Assembly (NCBI GenBank): GCA_964351905.1 | Contig: CAYGPG010000024.1 | Coordinates: forward strand, 1 to 27,547 | DNA length: 27,547 nt | Reading direction: 5' to 3' | From: GCA-2708415 sp964351905 | Lineage (GTDB): Bacteria; Pseudomonadota; Alphaproteobacteria; Micavibrionales; Micavibrionaceae | In this document: in pieces, positions 15,862 through 23,983 of the stretch | How positions within the stretch are numbered: the stretch's first letter is position 1 | How the letters are laid out: each line of letters begins with the position of its first letter | Notes under the pieces: generated by a model | The model's database searches: none | Told to the model about the DNA's origin: nothing | The model's input: the letters and a program-made list of their open reading frames with translations, nothing else | Made by a program: the position numbers and the translations under genes

Positions 15862-17640
15862 ATGCCAATTTATAATGCGCCGATGGATGATATAAAGTTT
15901 GTTCTCCATGATCTTTTGAATGTTGAAGAATTGACTGAAATTCCCACTTTCTCTGAGGCAAGCTCTGATCTCGTCGATCAAATTTTGGAAGAGGGGGCAA
16001 AGATTTGCGAAAATACTTTGTTTCCGTTGAACCAATCTGGTGATCAAGAAGGGTGTACTTGGAAAGATGGTGACGTCATCACGCCAAAAGGGTTTAAAGA
16101 GGCCTATGATGAATTTACTCAAAATGGTTGGTGTGGTGTATCTGCGGACCCGGAATATGGTGGTATGGGATTGCCGATGACGGTCAACACCGTGATGCAA
16201 GAAATGATTTGTTCGGCCAATTTTTCATTTGGAATGTATCCAGGTCTATCCCAAGGGGCGTATGAAGCTTTGCACCATTACGGCACGGATGAACAAAAAG
16301 ATACTTACCTTCCAAAACTTATTACTGGTGAATGGTCAGGCACAATGTGTTTAACGGAACCGCATTGTGGAACGGACTTAGGGCTTATTCGTACCCGTGC
16401 CAAACCGAATGATGATGGGTCTTATAATATTACGGGAACGAAGATTTTTATTTCTGCGGGAGAGCATGATTTATCCGAAAATATTATCCATTTGGTGCTT
16501 GCGAAATTGCCCGATGCGTCTGATGACGTGAAAGGAATTTCACTTTTTGTTGTGCCTAAATTTTTACCCGAGGATATGATCCGTAACCCGATTAATTGTG
16601 GCTCCATCGAACATAAAATGGGTATCCACGCCAATTCAACCTGTGTGATGAATTTGGAAGAGGCCAAAGGCTGGCTTGTGGGCGAGCCGCATAAAGGCTT
16701 AAAGGCGATGTTTACCATGATGAATGCGGCGCGCCTAGGTGTGGCGATGCAAGGATTAGGTATTGCTGAAGTGGCTTATCAAAATGGTCTGGCGTATGCC
16801 AAAGATCGTTTACAGATGCGTTCCCTTGATGGAACAAAGGCACCAGAAAAACCAGCTGATCCTATTATTGTTCATCCAGACGTACGTCGTATGCTTCTGA
16901 CGTCTAAGGCCTTTTGTGAAGGCGCACGGGCGTTATCGTATTGGGTGGGTAAAAACTTAGATATCTCGCTCCATCATGAAGATGCAGAAAAGCGTAAAGA
17001 GGCGGATGATTTAGTCGCGTTGATGACTCCTATTTTAAAAGCCTATCAAACGGATATGGGGTTTGAAGTATCATCGCTTGCCATGCAAATCCATGGTGGT
17101 CATGGCTATATTTGGGAATATGGTGTGGAGCAATATGCCCGTGATGCGCGTATTGCAATGATTTATGAAGGCACGAACGGTATTCAGGCGTTGGACTTAG
17201 TCGGGCGTAAAATGGGCGCAAATATGGGGCGTTATCTGCGCCGTTTCTTCCACCCGTTGAGCGAATATATCGAAACCAATATGACGAATACGGAGTTGCA
17301 GGAATTTTTAATGCCGCTCGCCAAATCTTTTGCGAAGTTGCAACAATCCACCGCGATTATTGCGCAAAAAGGTTTGAAAAATCCTTTAGAGGTAGGCGCG
17401 GCAAGTGTTGATTACCTTCGTCAATTTGCATTGGTCGCAATGGGCTATATGTGGATTCAAATGGCAGAAATTTCATTGAAGAAATTAGCGGACGGTGAAG
17501 GGGATAAGAAATTCCATCAAGCCAAAATCAAGACGGCACGTTTTTTCTTCGCCCGTATGTTGCCCGAAGCTGATTGGCATTTTAAAGCCATCATGGCGGG
17601 TAGCGATACGCTTATGGATCATAATGAGGATGAATTTTAA
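15862..17640 (+). CDS. Acyl-CoA dehydrogenase, DmdC-like with C-terminal extension
   Basis: A 592-residue flavin acyl-CoA dehydrogenase that introduces the alpha-beta double bond in acyl-CoA. It belongs to the long type often annotated DmdC (methylmercaptopropionyl-CoA dehydrogenase-like). Landmarks are GMYPGLSQGAYEALHHYGT (124-142), the FAD/substrate segment MCLTEPHCGTDLG (162-174), KIFISAGEHDL (194-204) and the catalytic-base region IYEGTNGIQALDLVGRK with Glu436. The region after about residue 470 is the extra acyl-CoA dehydrogenase C-terminal domain. Substrate specificity cannot be read from sequence; with thiolase and the FadN-like fusion nearby, general fatty-acid oxidation is more likely than DMSP use. 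Only a weak GAGAAA precedes ATG 15862. panC follows 12 bases later. Confidence 0.9.
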   Translation: MPIYNAPMDDIKFVLHDLLNVEELTEIPTFSEASSDLVDQILEEGAKICENTLFPLNQSGDQEGCTWKDGDVITPKGFKEAYDEFTQNGWCGVSADPEYGGMGLPMTVNTVMQEMICSANFSFGMYPGLSQGAYEALHHYGTDEQKDTYLPKLITGEWSGTMCLTEPHCGTDLGLIRTRAKPNDDGSYNITGTKIFISAGEHDLSENIIHLVLAKLPDASDDVKGISLFVVPKFLPEDMIRNPINCGSIEHKMGIHANSTCVMNLEEAKGWLVGEPHKGLKAMFTMMNAARLGVAMQGLGIAEVAYQNGLAYAKDRLQMRSLDGTKAPEKPADPIIVHPDVRRMLLTSKAFCEGARALSYWVGKNLDISLHHEDAEKRKEADDLVALMTPILKAYQTDMGFEVSSLAMQIHGGHGYIWEYGVEQYARDARIAMIYEGTNGIQALDLVGRKMGANMGRYLRRFFHPLSEYIETNMTNTELQEFLMPLAKSFAKLQQSTAIIAQKGLKNPLEVGAASVDYLRQFALVAMGYMWIQMAEISLKKLADGEGDKKFHQAKIKTARFFFARMLPEADWHFKAIMAGSDTLMDHNEDEF

Positions 17641-17652
17641 GCGCGTCTCATT

Positions 17653-18456
17653 ATGCAACTTATAAAATCATTAGCGGATTTAAAAGATTTTCAAAATTCT
17701 TTGAAGAACCAAACGCTTGCACTTGTCCCTACAATGGGGGCGTTGCATAAAGGGCATTTGAAGTTGGTCGAAGAGGGGTTAAAACATGCAGATATTTGCA
17801 TGCCTTATATCTATGTGAACCCAACACAGTTTGCGGAAGGTGAAGATTTAGAGACTTATCCAAAAACTCTGGAAACGGATTTAGAAAAGCTTGAAAAGAC
17901 TGGTGCACAGGCAGTTTGGCTGCCGTCTACAAATGATATTTATCCCGATGAGATTAAAATTACGCATGAGGCAGGTGAATTAGCTAAACCACTTGAAGGC
18001 GAATTTCGTCCGCATTTCTTTGATGGGGTTGTGACGGTTTTACATCGTATGTTTACCCTCTCAAAGCCTGATCTTGTGATGATGGGTGAAAAAGATTTTC
18101 AACAACTTCAAGTTGTTCGTGACATGGTACATGAACAAAAAATGCCAATTAAAATAGTTGGCGTTGAAACCGTACGCGATGGTAATGGTTTAGCCTTGTC
18201 TTCGCGTAATGTTTATTTGCGTGAAGTAGAATATGAGAGCGCCACCTATCTTAATAAAATATTGGCGCAACTGGCGCAAAATATGCTGACAGAACAAGAA
18301 GCAATTAATCTTATTTTAGATAGTGGTTTTGATAAGGTTGATTATTGTAGAGTCGTTAATTCAGAAACTTTTCTATCTGAAAAACCGAACAGAGTATTGG
18401 TTGCTGCGTGGATTGGAACAACAAGATTGATTGATAATATGCCGATGTCGGCTTAA
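17653..18456 (+). CDS. panC: Pantoate--beta-alanine ligase
   Basis: PanC condenses pantoate and beta-alanine with ATP to give pantothenate, the precursor of coenzyme A. The 267-residue protein shows the nucleotidyltransferase HxGH motif at 32-35 within VPTMGALHKGHLKLVEEG. Also visible are YVNPTQFAEGEDLETYP (about 54-70), MMGEKDFQQLQVVRDM and the NGLALSSRNVYL segment, the equivalent of the KMSKS loop. Length is typical or slightly short (family about 280). It sits between an acyl-CoA dehydrogenase and an SCP2 gene with short gaps (12 and 30 bases), not beside panB, which suggests co-expression of CoA supply with acyl-CoA metabolism. Confidence 0.95.
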   Translation: MQLIKSLADLKDFQNSLKNQTLALVPTMGALHKGHLKLVEEGLKHADICMPYIYVNPTQFAEGEDLETYPKTLETDLEKLEKTGAQAVWLPSTNDIYPDEIKITHEAGELAKPLEGEFRPHFFDGVVTVLHRMFTLSKPDLVMMGEKDFQQLQVVRDMVHEQKMPIKIVGVETVRDGNGLALSSRNVYLREVEYESATYLNKILAQLAQNMLTEQEAINLILDSGFDKVDYCRVVNSETFLSEKPNRVLVAAWIGTTRLIDNMPMSA

Positions 18457-18486
18457 ACTATCATTGAAACAACAAAAGGAAATAAA

Positions 18487-18789
18487 ATGTCTTTAGAAAT
18501 GGTAACAGAAAAAATTAAATCAAAAATGGCGCTGGCCGCAGGGTTAGATGCTAAAGTGAAGTTTGATTTTGACGATGATGGCGTTATTTTTGTGGATGCG
18601 ACGCAAAACCCGCCAGAAGTGTCTCATGATGATGAAGACGCGGATTGTACGTTAAAATGCTCGCTTGATACGTTTAAGGCGTTGATGGATGGGGCCCAAG
18701 ACCCAACAATGGCGTTCATGATGGGGAAATTAAAAGTCGATGGCTCCATGGGCTTAGCGATGAAGCTAAATTCAATTATTGAAGATTAA
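18487..18789 (+). CDS. SCP2 sterol-binding domain protein
   Basis: A 100-residue stand-alone SCP2 domain. The family pattern is visible: an N-terminal helix, a beta strand DAKVKFDFDDDGVIFVDA, the acidic DDEDADCTLKCSLDTFKALMDG segment and the C-terminal MAFMMGKLKVDGSMGLAMKL that forms the lipid-binding end. Such small proteins bind acyl chains or acyl-CoA. AAAGGAAATAAA before ATG 18487 gives a good ribosome binding site. It closes the acyl-CoA dehydrogenase-panC operon and is followed by a strong terminator. Confidence 0.9.
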   Translation: MSLEMVTEKIKSKMALAAGLDAKVKFDFDDDGVIFVDATQNPPEVSHDDEDADCTLKCSLDTFKALMDGAQDPTMAFMMGKLKVDGSMGLAMKLNSIIED

Positions 18790-18812
18790 TAACCCTTAAA
18801 TTAGAAACATAA

Positions 18813-18838
18813 AAAAACCGCCCTGTTAGGCGGTTTTT
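18813..18838. terminator. Bidirectional terminator between SCP2 and fadL genes
   Basis: A 10-bp stem (AAAAACCGCC, left, with GGCGGTTTTT, right) around loop CTGTTA. T-runs lie on both strands, suited to the convergent SCP2 (plus) and FadL (minus) genes. Confidence 0.9.
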
Positions 18839-18858
18839 CTTTGAATTACGTTTCGTGA

Positions 18859-20100
18859 TTAGAACTTATAGTTCAAACCAACAGCAAGAATGCCTACAGA
18901 ACCTTCAGTTGTTCCTGTAACCTGAGCGGTGCCACCATTACGTGAGACATCAATAATACCATCATCTACATCAATGTATGTCGCAGCTAAATCAAAAGAT
19001 AGTTTTTGGTTATAATTGTATGTTGCTCCAGCACTAAACCAATTACGATCTCCATCAGGTGTTCTTGATGTTCTGAACTCATCTGTTGTTGGTGTCTCAT
19101 CAAATTGATACCCACCACGGATTGTCCATTGATCACTCAAATCATATTCTGCTCCAATCGCAAAAGCGAATGTATTTTGATAGTCTTGTTCAACAGGTGT
19201 CACAGGAGTACCGTCGTCGCGTACAGCAGCAATCGATTCAAAATTGCTCCAACCGAACCATGTGGCTTGTCCCATAACACGCAAACGATCATTGATATCA
19301 TGAGCGATGCCAAATGTTGCGATATCAGGAAGATCAAGATCTGCACTACCACCAACATCAAAGTCAGCTAAAGTACCTTCAAGGCTGACGCTACCTTCTA
19401 GCTCATGACTAATTGCAGAGCGATAGTGAAGAGCGAGTTCTGTATCTACTCTTGGACGATACTGTACACCTAAATTATAGCCAACTGTGACATCATCACC
19501 CTCAAGTGTGCTGATACCAGTACCGCCAGCACCAAGGTTAACAAAATTCTTTAATTCTGCATCTGCATATTGGATATCAACACCACCGCCGATAGAGAAT
19601 TGATCATTTACGGCATAGGCGATAGAAGGCGCCACATTTATTGTTAACAATTCTGTGTCAGTTGAATCGAATGCAACAAAGTCCGTTTCATCATACTCAC
19701 TTGCCAAACCAAAAGGCGCGGTTACACCAACACCAAACCAAATTTTGCGTCCTTGAAAATCGACAGGTGTTGCAGCAAATAAGTTAGGAACGGGAGATGG
19801 GTCGTATGGGTTTCCTGGATTATTTCCACCGAATGTTGATCCATTATCTTCTAGATCAGCATCTGGAAGCAAAAGGTGAACACCGATATTCGCTTGTGCT
19901 CCATCTAATTTGGTCATACCAGCGGGATTAAAATAAATTGTAGACGCATCATCAATAGAGGTTGTGGAGCCTGCGAATGCAGTTCCCAGACCTTTGACGG
20001 ACTGCTCTTGGATATAAAAACCCGCAGCTTGTGCCGAAGCAGAAGATAAAAGAAGAACGGACGCTGAGAGCGCAGAGTAGGCAAGATGTTTAATTTTCAT
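18859..20100 (-). CDS. fadL: FadL/OmpP1-family outer-membrane transporter
   Basis: A beta-barrel outer-membrane protein for uptake of long-chain fatty acids or other hydrophobic compounds. The start is placed at the second Met (20100) because AAAGGAGAT lies just upstream of it inside the longer frame that begins at 20118. The resulting 413-residue protein opens with a signal peptide (MKIKHLAYSALSASVLLLSS, cleaved after ASAQA) and then the FadL hatch signature GFYIQEQSVKGLGTAFAGS and ASTIYFNPAGMTKLDG, close to the canonical NPAGM. Amphipathic strands fill the rest and the chain ends in aromatic YKF, as barrel proteins do. Functionally it matches the two beta-oxidation clusters upstream. Confidence 0.92.
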   Translation of the reverse strand: MKIKHLAYSALSASVLLLSSASAQAAGFYIQEQSVKGLGTAFAGSTTSIDDASTIYFNPAGMTKLDGAQANIGVHLLLPDADLEDNGSTFGGNNPGNPYDPSPVPNLFAATPVDFQGRKIWFGVGVTAPFGLASEYDETDFVAFDSTDTELLTINVAPSIAYAVNDQFSIGGGVDIQYADAELKNFVNLGAGGTGISTLEGDDVTVGYNLGVQYRPRVDTELALHYRSAISHELEGSVSLEGTLADFDVGGSADLDLPDIATFGIAHDINDRLRVMGQATWFGWSNFESIAAVRDDGTPVTPVEQDYQNTFAFAIGAEYDLSDQWTIRGGYQFDETPTTDEFRTSRTPDGDRNWFSAGATYNYNQKLSFDLAATYIDVDDGIIDVSRNGGTAQVTGTTEGSVGILAVGLNYKF

Positions 20101-20179
20101 GGAATCTCCTTTGGACATATTTGAAAGACGTTTTTTTAATAACGCCTAATTTTGTCACAAAAAGAGAATCCTGACAATC

Positions 20180-20791
20180 TCATTGAAGATAAGTTTGTAT
20201 AACCTTTGTCATATAATCGATGTTGTCATCTGCTTTAAAAATACGCAGCAGATTATTTTTTGAATCTATAAAGTAAATAAATGAAGAATGATCCATCGTG
20301 TATTCTGTCATGGTTTCATCTTGTACTTTTGCCGCATATATTTTGTAAGATTTTTTTGCCTGATCAATTTGTGCTTGATTGCCTGTAAGTCCAATAAGGC
20401 GGGGGTGAAACAGTTCAACATATTGTTTCATGACGTCTGGGGTGTCACGTTCCGGATCAACCGTGATGAAATAAGGTGTTATTTGGTCTGCCTTGTCACC
20501 TAAATCTTTTAAAATTGTCGCCATGCGTTGTAATTCAGTCGGGCAAATTGCGGGGCAATAGGTAAAGCCAAAGTAAATCAGGCGATACTGATCCTCTTCA
20601 AAATCTTGATTCGTAAATTTTTCTTTATTTTGATCAATTAAATCAAGTGAGCCGCCAAAGTTTTTTTGGACAATAGTCGGTTTAATAACGCGTGTATTTT
20701 CATCAGTTTGAATTTGCACATAAGCAATCAGGCCAGCAGTTGCTAGCCCGATTACACCGAGGAGAAGGAAGCGGTAAAGTCTATTTTTCAT
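20180..20791 (-). CDS. SCO1/SenC family copper-binding assembly factor
   Basis: SCO proteins deliver copper to, or reduce, the CuA centre of cytochrome c oxidase. The protein has one N-terminal membrane anchor (LLLGVIGLATAGLIAYVQIQ) and a thioredoxin-fold domain outside. Counting from the first of two adjacent Mets (20794), the copper ligands are Cys80 and Cys84 in YCPAICPTELQRM and His169 in MDHSSFIYFID; FITVDPERDTP is also typical. The second Met (20791) is preferred because AAGGG directly abuts the first ATG, leaving it no spacing. It indicates aerobic respiration with an aa3-type or related oxidase. Its neighbours phoH and fadL are on the same strand but not evidently linked. Confidence 0.92.
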   Translation of the reverse strand: MKNRLYRFLLLGVIGLATAGLIAYVQIQTDENTRVIKPTIVQKNFGGSLDLIDQNKEKFTNQDFEEDQYRLIYFGFTYCPAICPTELQRMATILKDLGDKADQITPYFITVDPERDTPDVMKQYVELFHPRLIGLTGNQAQIDQAKKSYKIYAAKVQDETMTEYTMDHSSFIYFIDSKNNLLRIFKADDNIDYMTKVIQTYLQ

Positions 20792-20839
20792 CATCCCTTT
20801 TTATATAAGGCATAATGATTATTTTTTAAAGAGCGCGAT

Positions 20840-21601
20840 TTAAAGAACCGTGAGCATTTCTGCAACAAGAGGGTGGCGGACAATATCCTGCGCCCCTAAT
20901 TTGCATACTGAAATGTTCGGTAAAGGTTCCATGCGGCGCATGATGTCGTCTAGTCCTGACATACCATCAAGCAGATCGCTTTGATCAGGGTCGCCCGTTA
21001 CAATCATGGTGGAGTGCCAACCAAGGCGCGATAGAAGCATTTTTAATTGTCCGTAGGTACAATTTTGCGCCTCATCTATCACGATAAAAGAATTGTTCAA
21101 CGTCCGCCCACGCATAAAACCAACGGGGGCAATTTCGATTGTGCCATCATCAAGAAGGTGGCGAACTTTCTTGCCGCCCATACGATCCCCCAGTGCGTCA
21201 TAAAGGGGGCGGAGGTAGGGTGCCATTTTTTCATCTAATCCACCAGGGAGATAGCCGAGGGATTCACCGGCCTCCATTGCGGGACGAGAAAGGATAATAC
21301 GCTCTACTTGGCCTTTTTCCAGGGCTTCAACGGCCTTTGAGATAGCAATGTAAGTTTTGCCTGTCCCTGCAGGTCCGATGGCAAGTGTGAGATTATATTC
21401 GTCAATTGCCTTCATAAGCTCAGCTTGTCCTTCGGAGCGTGGCTTAATATTTTTCACATATTTTTTATCACGACGGCCATCAATTTGATCATCTAAAGGA
21501 TGCCAGTCAGACTGACGTTCCTTTCTTGGTCCCCCTTGTTCGTCAAAGAAGGGATTCACTACGTTATTGTTGCGTGATTTTTTATATGATTTCTTGGACA
21601 T
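20840..21601 (-). CDS. PhoH-family ATPase
   Basis: A 253-residue cytoplasmic P-loop ATPase of the PhoH family. A basic N-terminal tail of about 50 residues precedes KPRSEGQAELMKAIDEYNLT. Walker A is GPAGTGKTY (76-84) and Walker B is FIVIDEAQNCT with QLKMLLSRLGWHSTMIVTGD after it, the helicase superfamily I-like core of this family. It is the short form without a KH domain. RNA helicase or nuclease-associated activity has been suggested for relatives, but the substrate is not known. AAAAAGGAAAAAC before the ATG is the ribosome binding site, and it lies inside a perfect palindrome (21606-21623). Confidence 0.9.
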   Translation of the reverse strand: MSKKSYKKSRNNNVVNPFFDEQGGPRKERQSDWHPLDDQIDGRRDKKYVKNIKPRSEGQAELMKAIDEYNLTLAIGPAGTGKTYIAISKAVEALEKGQVERIILSRPAMEAGESLGYLPGGLDEKMAPYLRPLYDALGDRMGGKKVRHLLDDGTIEIAPVGFMRGRTLNNSFIVIDEAQNCTYGQLKMLLSRLGWHSTMIVTGDPDQSDLLDGMSGLDDIMRRMEPLPNISVCKLGAQDIVRHPLVAEMLTVL

Positions 21602-21605
21602 GTTT

Positions 21606-21623
21606 TTCCTTTTTAAAAAGGAA
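21606..21623 (-). promoter_or_regulatory. Palindrome sequestering the phoH ribosome binding site
   Basis: The sequence TTCCTTTTTAAAAAGGAA is a perfect inverted repeat. In the phoH mRNA its right half carries the AAGGA Shine-Dalgarno, five bases before the ATG. Pairing with the left half would hide it, a layout resembling simple RNA thermosensors. Whether the hairpin forms in the cell is inference. Confidence 0.45.
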
Positions 21624-21931
21624 GCCTCAGATGGGTAAACCCATTACGGCTTCGTTGAGTGGGTGGACAAAAGAGTAGTGATACGCGGATAATAAAAAAG
21701 CCGCTGACAGACATCGCGACTTTAAAAGTGAATTTGATAAGAAAGAGGTTGCTCTCAATAAACGGCTATCGCCGCTTGGGGGAGTAAAATTTTGATGTTC
21801 AATTGGTATCAAGGAGAACCCTTGTTTTGAATTAATAACTAAACTTATTATATCAGAGAAATTCTATATCGCCTACAGAAATAGATTGTGTAAATCAGAT
21901 TTTATTTCTTTGACGGTAATAAATAAATCTG

Positions 21932-21961
21932 AAAAAAAACCGCCCCGTTTTATGGGGCGGT
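21932..21961 (-). terminator. nrdB terminator
   Basis: ACCGCCCC (21939-21946) pairs with GGGGCGGT (21954-21961) and is followed on the minus strand by eight T residues. It lies 26 bases past the nrdB stop: a textbook intrinsic terminator. Confidence 0.93.
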
Positions 21962-21987
21962 GAGAGAGACTTATAAATATTAAAATA

Positions 21988-23085
21988 TTACTCAGCAGCG
22001 GACGCGATGCTGTCTACGCGTGTGACGTTGCCGTCTGCATCAACGTGTTTTGGTGCGAATGTATCTTCGGCAAAAACATCTTCCCAAGCCCCTTGGGTTG
22101 AGGCTTTTGAATATTCAGTTGCACGGTTTTCGAAGAAGTTCGTGTGCTCTGCTCCGTTTAACATCTCGTCCATCCACGGTAGAGGGTTTTTCTCTACGCC
22201 ATAAATAGGCTTCAAGTTTAATTGTTGCAGACGACGGTCCCCGATATAACGAATATATTGTTTTACATCTTCTGGCTCCATACCTTCGATAGGGCCCATT
22301 TCAAAACATAGATCAATGAACGCATCTTCATGCTTGATTGTGATTTCACAAGCTTCTGTGATTTCTGCTTTTAATTCATCATCCCAAATATCTTGGTTTT
22401 CATTGATGAAGCTGTTGAAGAGTTTGATCATAGAAAGGCAGTGCAATGTCTCGTCACGCACAGACCATGTCACGATTTGTCCCATACCTTTCATTTTATT
22501 GAAACGTGGGAAATTCATGAGGATCGCGAAAGACGCAAATAAAGCCAGACCTTCTGTAAATGCACCAAACATCGCCATTGTTTTTGCAATATCACGACGG
22601 TTATTCATGGATACGTCTTGCATGTAATCGAACTTATCTTTCATTTCTTTATATTGAAGGAACGCTTCATATTCGACTTCGGGCATGCCCAATGTATCAA
22701 GCAAGTGAGAGTAAGCAGCGATATGTACTGTTTCGATATTAGAGAAAGCAGAAAGCATCATTTGGACTTCAACAGGGCCAAATACTTGGCTGTAATGTTT
22801 CATGTAGCAGTTGTTTACTTCAACGTCGCTTTGCGTGAAGAAACGGAAAATTTGTGTCATCAGGTTAATTTCTGACTCGGTTAGGTTTTTCTTCCAGTCA
22901 CGTACATCTTCGGCTAATGGCACTTCTTCTGGCAACCAGTGAACACGCTGTTGTGTTAACCATGCTTCGTAGCACCACGGATACAAAAACGGTTTATAAA
23001 TGTGACGTTCTTGTAAAAGGGGTGAATTTGAAGACGCAATGTCATTTGTGATTTCTGCTCGTTTTTCCTCGCGGACGGTGGCCAT
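21988..23085 (-). CDS. nrdB: Ribonucleoside-diphosphate reductase subunit beta (class I)
   Basis: The 365-residue radical-generating subunit of class I ribonucleotide reductase, which makes deoxyribonucleotides with NrdA. The di-iron ligands are visible: Asp63 (region EDVRDWKKNLTESE), Glu118 and His121 in NIETVHIAAYSH, Glu178 in FTEGLALFASF, Glu212 and His215 in RDETLHCLSM. Tyr125 occupies the radical position (ETVHxxxY, same spacing as E. coli Glu115-His118-Tyr122), so this is not the Phe-bearing class Ic type. AGGAGAAAATC before the ATG is a strong ribosome binding site. It is separated from nrdA by msrB and has its own terminator and upstream NrdR-like boxes. No ATP cone is fused to it. 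Confidence 0.96.
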   Translation of the reverse strand: MATVREEKRAEITNDIASSNSPLLQERHIYKPFLYPWCYEAWLTQQRVHWLPEEVPLAEDVRDWKKNLTESEINLMTQIFRFFTQSDVEVNNCYMKHYSQVFGPVEVQMMLSAFSNIETVHIAAYSHLLDTLGMPEVEYEAFLQYKEMKDKFDYMQDVSMNNRRDIAKTMAMFGAFTEGLALFASFAILMNFPRFNKMKGMGQIVTWSVRDETLHCLSMIKLFNSFINENQDIWDDELKAEITEACEITIKHEDAFIDLCFEMGPIEGMEPEDVKQYIRYIGDRRLQQLNLKPIYGVEKNPLPWMDEMLNGAEHTNFFENRATEYSKASTQGAWEDVFAEDTFAPKHVDADGNVTRVDSIASAAE

Positions 23086-23231
23086 GATTTTCTCCTAATA
23101 TTTATACGTTTTAAACTGTGCTTTATAATCAGATTTTGAAGCCATGAATCCGAGTCATTTTTATGAGTCGTCCACAAGCTTAAAATAAGACTAAATTCTT
23201 GAATTTTATATATCTTGTGAAAAAGATATAA

Positions 23232-23279
23232 ACACATGATGTAGTATAAATTTTACGATGTAAATACTATATGTAGTAT
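23232..23279 (-). promoter_or_regulatory. Paired NrdR-like boxes upstream of nrdB
   Basis: ACACATGATGTAGTAT (23232-23247) and ATACTATATGTAGTAT (23264-23279) match the NrdR consensus ACACWATATATWGTGT at about 12 and 13 of 16 positions. Their starts are exactly 32 bases apart, about three helical turns, the usual arrangement of NrdR box pairs. They lie about 150 bases upstream of the nrdB start. nrdR itself is not in the window. Confidence 0.7.
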
Positions 23280-23351
23280 TTTTGTAATTTTTACAAAAAA
23301 ATTAGGAGAGGGTAATTATGGGTTATAGGAACGCTAAAAATTGTTTGAAAA

Positions 23352-23909
23352 TTACTCGCTTTCAAACAATTTTAGGTATTCGCCATAGCCTTCTTTTTCA
23401 AGATCATCTTTGGGCACGAATCGCATGGAGGCGGAGTTAATACAATAACGTAAGCCACCCGCTTCTTTTGGTCCATCGTTGAAAACATGACCAAGGTGCG
23501 AATCGGTTGCGCTAGATTTTACTTCTGTGCGTACCATGCCAAATTTTGTATCTCTGTGTTCATCAATCATATTTTCAGAGATTGGGCGCGTAAAGCTCGG
23601 CCAGCCCGTGCCAGAGTTATATTTATCTGTTGAGGAAAACAAAGGCTCCCCATTAATAACATCAACATAAATACCTTCTTCCTTGTGATCCCAATATTCG
23701 TTATCAAATGGACGCTCCGTGCCGCCTTCCATCGTTACCTTTTTTTGTAATGGGGTCAGATGGTCGGTTGAAACTTTCTCGCCAGATTTTGTCATGATTA
23801 CATTTCCCTGTTTGTCTGAATTCATTGCAACAGCGGCAACACTGGCGGTCATTAATGCAATACCGCTTGTTGCTGCTAGAAATATTAATTTTACGTCTGT
23901 TTTGTTCAT
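23352..23909 (-). CDS. msrB: Periplasmic peptide-methionine (R)-S-oxide reductase
   Basis: MsrB reduces the R-epimer of methionine sulfoxide in proteins. The 185-residue chain has an N-terminal hydrophobic segment (LIFLAATSGIALMTASVAAVA, about 8-28) that should export or anchor it in the periplasm. The MsrB domain follows: LTPLQKKVTMEGGTERPFDN, GIYVDVINGEPLFSS, NSGTGWPSFTRPI, SHLGHVFNDGP and catalytic Cys156 in GGLRYCINSASMRF. Cys156 is the only cysteine in the protein. The zinc CxxC pairs of E. coli MsrB are absent, and the resolving-cysteine position is Thr101 (SGTGWPSF), so regeneration must use an external thiol. It lies between nrdA and nrdB on the same strand. Confidence 0.93.
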   Translation of the reverse strand: MNKTDVKLIFLAATSGIALMTASVAAVAMNSDKQGNVIMTKSGEKVSTDHLTPLQKKVTMEGGTERPFDNEYWDHKEEGIYVDVINGEPLFSSTDKYNSGTGWPSFTRPISENMIDEHRDTKFGMVRTEVKSSATDSHLGHVFNDGPKEAGGLRYCINSASMRFVPKDDLEKEGYGEYLKLFESE

Positions 23910-23943
23910 GTACTTATATTCGGGCTAAACGCTTCATAGTTAC

Positions 23944-23963
23944 AAAAAACCTCCCGAAGGAGG
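23944..23963 (-). terminator. nrdA terminator with UUCG tetraloop
   Basis: On the minus strand CCTCC-TTCG-GGAGG is followed by six T residues, about 20 bases past the nrdA stop and before msrB. It would separate most nrdA transcription from msrB. Confidence 0.85.
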
Positions 23964-23983
23964 CTTTTCTTAAATTCTTATTT

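Larger units (their letters stand above)
21602..21987 (-). other. 386-base gap between nrdB and phoH: phoH leader and nrdB terminator
   Basis: Next to phoH there is a perfect 18-bp palindrome (21606-21623). It is followed by a nested hairpin with outer arms GAAGCC/GGCTTC (21621-21626 and 21648-21653) and inner arms ATGGG/CCCAT. A plus-strand hairpin CAAGG/CCTTG sits at 21810-21824. The nrdB terminator occupies 21932-21961. No convincing coding region is seen: a 61-codon minus-strand frame (21627-21812) has no ribosome binding site. The rest (about 21830-21930) is AT-rich and featureless to me, and probably holds the phoH promoter. Confidence 0.6.

Noticed and set aside
21627..21812. 61-codon minus-strand frame upstream of phoH
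   Set aside because: No ribosome binding site, no recognisable protein features, and its 3' end runs into the hairpins of the phoH leader.
22700..22740. Possible class Ic (radical-Phe) NrdB
   Set aside because: The radical position aligned to E. coli Tyr122 is Tyr125, so a tyrosyl radical enzyme is indicated.
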